This document shows positions 44,466 to 46,717 of a stretch of DNA of 46,717 nt, in pieces. Within the stretch, counting starts at the first letter, position 1, and the number at the start of each line of letters is the position of its first letter. The DNA lies in the NCBI GenBank assembly GCA_001917735.1, contig MNEO01000059.1:1-46717 (forward strand). The letters run 5' to 3'. This DNA is from Chloroflexi bacterium 13_1_40CM_68_21 (lineage in GTDB: Bacteria > Chloroflexota > Limnocylindria > P2-11E). Under the pieces are notes generated by a model. That model saw only the letters and a program-made list of their open reading frames with translations, was not told the origin of the DNA and did not search any database. The position numbers were made by a program, and so were the translations under genes.

Positions 44466-45861
44466 GAGCGTCGTGCACGAGAGGTTCGCTGGCGAGTCGG
44501 CGCCTCAGCTCGGCGAGCGTTTCGTAGTTGATTGGCGGCAGGTCGCTCACCTCGAAGGCTGTAGGGCCGCGCTTCTGAACAAGCTTCTGAAGCGCGCGGA
44601 CGATCACTGGGTCGAACTGAACTCCTTTGTAGCGATTGAGCTGATCCATCGCTCTCTCGTGGCCGATCGCCTTTCGATAGATGCGGTCCGAGGTCATCGC
44701 CTCGTAAGCGTCCGCAATGATGATTATTCGCGAACCTAGCGGAATGTCTTCACCCTTCAGGCCATCCGGATAGCCAGACCCATCAAAGTTCTCGTGGTGG
44801 TGTAGGACAAGTTGAACCAAAGGCTTAAGCGACGCGGACGGCTCAAGAATCGAAGCACCATAGATCGGATGCCGGCGCATCAGCTCTTGTTCGTCGGCGT
44901 CCAGTCGAGCGGGCTTCATGAGTATTCGATCTTCGACGCCAATTTTCCCGATGTCGTGCAATAGGCCAGCCAACTCAATCTCTTCGATTTGCCGCTCGGC
45001 AAGTCCCATATCGCGCGCTATTGCTCCAGCAATGCGAGAGACGCGATCGGCGTGGCCGCGTGTGAATCCGTCTTTTGCGTCGATAGCTTGGGAGAGCGCG
45101 CTCACGGTCCCGAAGAACAGTTCACGCGTCTCCGCGTACTTGGTGAATGCAAACCGCGCAAGGTAGAGCGGCATCAGGAAGAGGAATGAAGCCCAGAGCC
45201 CAACCTTGACAGCGATTTCAGCCATTAGCCAGCCGATTGGCACCAGCGCTACCAGACCGGTGAGCACATTGCTTACGCTCACGGCCCACACCCGACCGAA
45301 AGGACTGCCGGTCCGGAGGCTCGCAAGGCTTACACCAAGCAGGAGATTGACGAGGCTAAAGGCGATTCCCGCAAAGAAGATTTGAGCAAGGATTCCAAGT
45401 GGGTCGTCAGGAGGGACTGCAGCGTCCGTCGCACGCAAGGCGAGCCATGCCGCAAAAGCCGACAGCACATAGTCGAATCGGTTGTAGAGGATTCCCCAGA
45501 GTGGTAACTCGCGACGCAGATCCCGGATTTCGAGCGTGCCAATAAATGCGATCCAGCAGAGCGCGAACGGGTTTGGTAGACCCGTGTCGAACAGAGCCGC
45601 GATCAGTGGTGCCGTAGTTGTGTGTGCGACCATGCCTCCCGGTAGGCGGACAGGCAGAGCAGCAAGGGCGAAGGTAATTAAGGTCCAGTAGAAGATCCGA
45701 CCCAGTAGCAGTCCGTCTGGCATCGGGATGGAGACACGGACAAGAACGACCGCGCCGGCAAGCAGAACCGCGAAAACAAGGACGCGAGCGCGAGGGGGGA
45801 TAGCAAAGGCGTCCGGCACGGCCGGAAGAATAAGCGCTAGTCCTTCACCTGCCCGTGACAC
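44455..45861 (-). CDS. Membrane-bound HD-GYP phosphodiesterase
   Basis: 468 aa. The N-terminal 240 residues hold about seven TM segments, a sensor or anchor. The cytoplasmic HD-GYP domain shows HADRVSR, LLHDIGKIGVED, HPIYGASIL, HHHENFDGSGYPDGLKGEDIPLGSRIIIIADAYEAMTSDR, the full active set for c-di-GMP hydrolysis. GTG 45861 gives the longest frame; a GTG about 14 codons later is also possible. Base composition of the gene is clearly lower in GC (lines sampled about 52%) than its neighbours, suggesting transfer. Confidence 0.88.
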   Translation of the reverse strand: MSRAGEGLALILPAVPDAFAIPPRARVLVFAVLLAGAVVLVRVSIPMPDGLLLGRIFYWTLITFALAALPVRLPGGMVAHTTTAPLIAALFDTGLPNPFALCWIAFIGTLEIRDLRRELPLWGILYNRFDYVLSAFAAWLALRATDAAVPPDDPLGILAQIFFAGIAFSLVNLLLGVSLASLRTGSPFGRVWAVSVSNVLTGLVALVPIGWLMAEIAVKVGLWASFLFLMPLYLARFAFTKYAETRELFFGTVSALSQAIDAKDGFTRGHADRVSRIAGAIARDMGLAERQIEEIELAGLLHDIGKIGVEDRILMKPARLDADEQELMRRHPIYGASILEPSASLKPLVQLVLHHHENFDGSGYPDGLKGEDIPLGSRIIIIADAYEAMTSDRIYRKAIGHERAMDQLNRYKGVQFDPVIVRALQKLVQKRGPTAFEVSDLPPINYETLAELRRRLASEPLVHDAHAG

Positions 45862-45870
45862 GCGGGATAC

Positions 45871-45893
45871 GAAAAGAGAGCCGCTAGGCTCCC
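45871..45893 (-). terminator. Intrinsic terminator upstream of the HD-GYP gene
   Basis: On the minus strand GGGAGCC-TAGC-GGCTCTC (one G-U pair) followed by TTTT. It ends the transcript that carries the hydrophobic short ORF before the HD-GYP gene starts. Confidence 0.7.
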
Positions 45894-45936
45894 TTCCCGC
45901 GCGCTTTCATGCGCCTCTAGAGGACGCGATTTGACT

Positions 45937-46023
45937 TTAGATGCCGGAGACGCCTGCCCCGCCGCCGAGCACCAGTGCTGCGAGGGCCGCAATAGCTGCA
46001 AGTACACGATTCATACGGTTCAT
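45937..46023 (-). CDS. 28-aa hydrophobic peptide
   Basis: ATG 46023 to TAA 45937 encodes a basic start MNRMNR followed by a single hydrophobic segment VLAAIAALAALVLGGGAG and VSGI. GGGAGGG lies 14 nt upstream, far for a ribosome site. A terminator follows 44 nt after the stop. The pattern resembles type I toxins or regulatory membrane peptides, but nothing more can be said. Confidence 0.4.
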   Translation of the reverse strand: MNRMNRVLAAIAALAALVLGGGAGVSGI

Positions 46024-46280
46024 TCGGTCTGCTTACGCCCTCCCTTCGCGAAGAGTCCATCGTTCAAATCGTCAGCCGCGAACGGTTGCTTAAGCGCCTT
46101 CCCCATAGGAAAAGCCAGCAGATACCGGACAGAAACGACAGAAACTCCCGAAAACGAGCCTAAACAGACCCAACGGGAGCTGACGCTGACTTCCACACCT
46201 ATTTTCGACCTGCGACGGCGGGTTCTTAAGCCCGAAGGGCTCTCATTACGTGAGGTAATCGACTCGGCCTACGAAGCGCT
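46024..46280. other. Intergenic region of about 260 bp with short repeats
   Basis: Lies between darA and the hydrophobic ORF. It contains a tandem 9-bp repeat GACAGAAAC (46128-46145), an inverted pair CTCCCG/CGGGAG around it, and an ATTAC-N5-GTAAT palindrome (46245-46259) next to the darA stop. A plus-strand open frame crosses it but has no protein-like character. No tRNA or known riboswitch could be recognised. Confidence 0.5.
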
Positions 46281-46610
46281 CTAGATGCGCTCGTACCTCG
46301 CCACATCAAGAACGAACACCGTCGCGCCGCCGAAGGTCACCTCGACCGGGTACGGCATGTAGAACTCGCCGGGTTCCATGATCGGCGGCATCGGGTTGAT
46401 GAACTGGCTGCGTGCATGGCAGGTCTCTCGGATGGTCGCGAGCACATCGTCGACCTGCGGTTCTTCGACGCCGGCGAGGATGGTGGCGTGCGATTGCTTC
46501 AAGAATCCGCCCTGTGAGTGAAGGCGCGTAACGCGGTAATCCTTGTCGGTGAGCGCGTCCACCAGCGCGCCGGCGTCCTCGGGATGAACGATCGCAATGA
46601 CCAACTTCAT
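46281..46610 (-). CDS. darA: Cyclic-di-AMP receptor DarA/PstA
   Basis: 109 aa of the P-II-like DUF970 family. MKLVIAIVHPEDAGALVDALTDKDYRVTRLHSQGGFLKQSHATILAGVEE and the final VEVTFGGATVFVLDVARYERI match DarA/PstA, including the Gly-Gly-Phe-Leu loop that contacts the nucleotide. It binds c-di-AMP as a trimer; the partner protein is unknown. ATG start with TATAGT 9 nt upstream, likely leaderless. Confidence 0.9.
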   Translation of the reverse strand: MKLVIAIVHPEDAGALVDALTDKDYRVTRLHSQGGFLKQSHATILAGVEEPQVDDVLATIRETCHARSQFINPMPPIMEPGEFYMPYPVEVTFGGATVFVLDVARYERI

Positions 46611-46619
46611 CGGGCGGCG

Positions 46620-46625
46620 ACTATA
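46620..46625 (-). promoter_or_regulatory. -10 box TATAGT of darA, leaderless type
   Basis: On the minus strand TATAGT-N9-ATG; only 9 nt separate the box from the start codon, so the mRNA would have almost no leader. The -35 is not recognisable. Confidence 0.5.
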
Positions 46626-46717
46626 CCCCGCGGCTCTGCACTCGCACGGGCAGCGGATGTCCGTGGCGATCTCGTGACGTGCCGACCGTCGGAGCTGCGA
46701 TTCTCGGCTGGCCGAGG

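Noticed and set aside
46040..46110. tRNA-like GTTCAAATC on the plus strand
   Set aside because: The flanking bases cannot form a T stem and no acceptor or anticodon arm is present.
46030..46150. Possible c-di-GMP riboswitch upstream of the hydrophobic ORF
   Set aside because: A few GEMM-like words (GCAACCG, CGATGG) occur but the conserved core and pairing pattern are absent.
45931..46284. 117-aa plus-strand ORF next to darA
   Set aside because: Composition is not protein-like, no ribosome site, and it crosses the terminator-proximal non-coding region.

Overview
The window is GC-rich chromosomal DNA from a bacterium with a Gram-positive-type (monoderm) wall, most likely a member of the Chloroflexota or a related Terrabacteria lineage. 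Reasons: a MurT/GatD pair that amidates lipid II, Tad pilus loci with no outer-membrane secretin, many predicted lipoproteins beside two lgt genes, a SigR/RsrA-type redox switch, HD-GYP and c-di-AMP (DarA) signalling proteins, frequent GTG/TTG starts, and several genes with a TANNNT box only 6-9 nt before the start codon (leaderless style). The phylum is inferred; there is no rRNA or tRNA gene in the window to settle it.

Layout. 0-4 kb: end of a response regulator, a broken VOC/glyoxalase gene, endonuclease III number 1, an ECF sigma/zinc anti-sigma pair with a SigR-type self promoter, a stand-alone 15-codon lysine-rich peptide gene with its own promoter, ribosome site and terminator, a small membrane protein, endonuclease III number 2 and a DM13 protein. 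4-12.5 kb: two amino-acid ABC importers on the plus strand (polar amino acids, then branched-chain amino acids); in both a strong hairpin sits between the binding-protein gene and the permease gene. 12.5-26.7 kb: housekeeping genes: CCA-adding enzyme, prfB with its programmed +1 frameshift, a cysteine-rich small protein, an SDR, tandem lgt copies, secA, prs, PHP phosphatase, a nucleotidyltransferase-like protein, a GT-C-like membrane protein, comF and DUF192. 26.7-37.8 kb: two Tad pilus clusters head to tail on the minus strand, one with a TadB-TadC fusion and an alpha/beta hydrolase at its head, sharing one Flp pilin and one prepilin peptidase; the CpaE gene of the second cluster is frameshifted by an internal deletion. 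37.9-42.6 kb: gatD-murT, a MerR-type regulator, dodecin, a YtxH protein and an NtrC-type activator. 42.7-46.6 kb: a DUF5317-MFS fusion, a lower-GC HD-GYP protein, a hydrophobic 28-codon ORF with a terminator, and the c-di-AMP receptor DarA.

How they fit together: Lgt and SecA serve export and anchoring of the lipoprotein binding proteins; prs supplies PRPP; MurT/GatD modifies the wall through which Tad pili emerge; HD-GYP and DarA read or remove cyclic dinucleotides, which in other bacteria control surface behaviour and wall/osmotic balance. Most minus-strand genes in the Tad region are joined by NTGA stop-start overlaps, implying translational coupling. No CRISPR array, insertion sequence, prophage or tRNA was seen. 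The least explained items are the lysine-rich peptide unit, the cysteine-rich protein before prfB, the two likely CTG starts and the low-GC segment at 44.5-46.3 kb.
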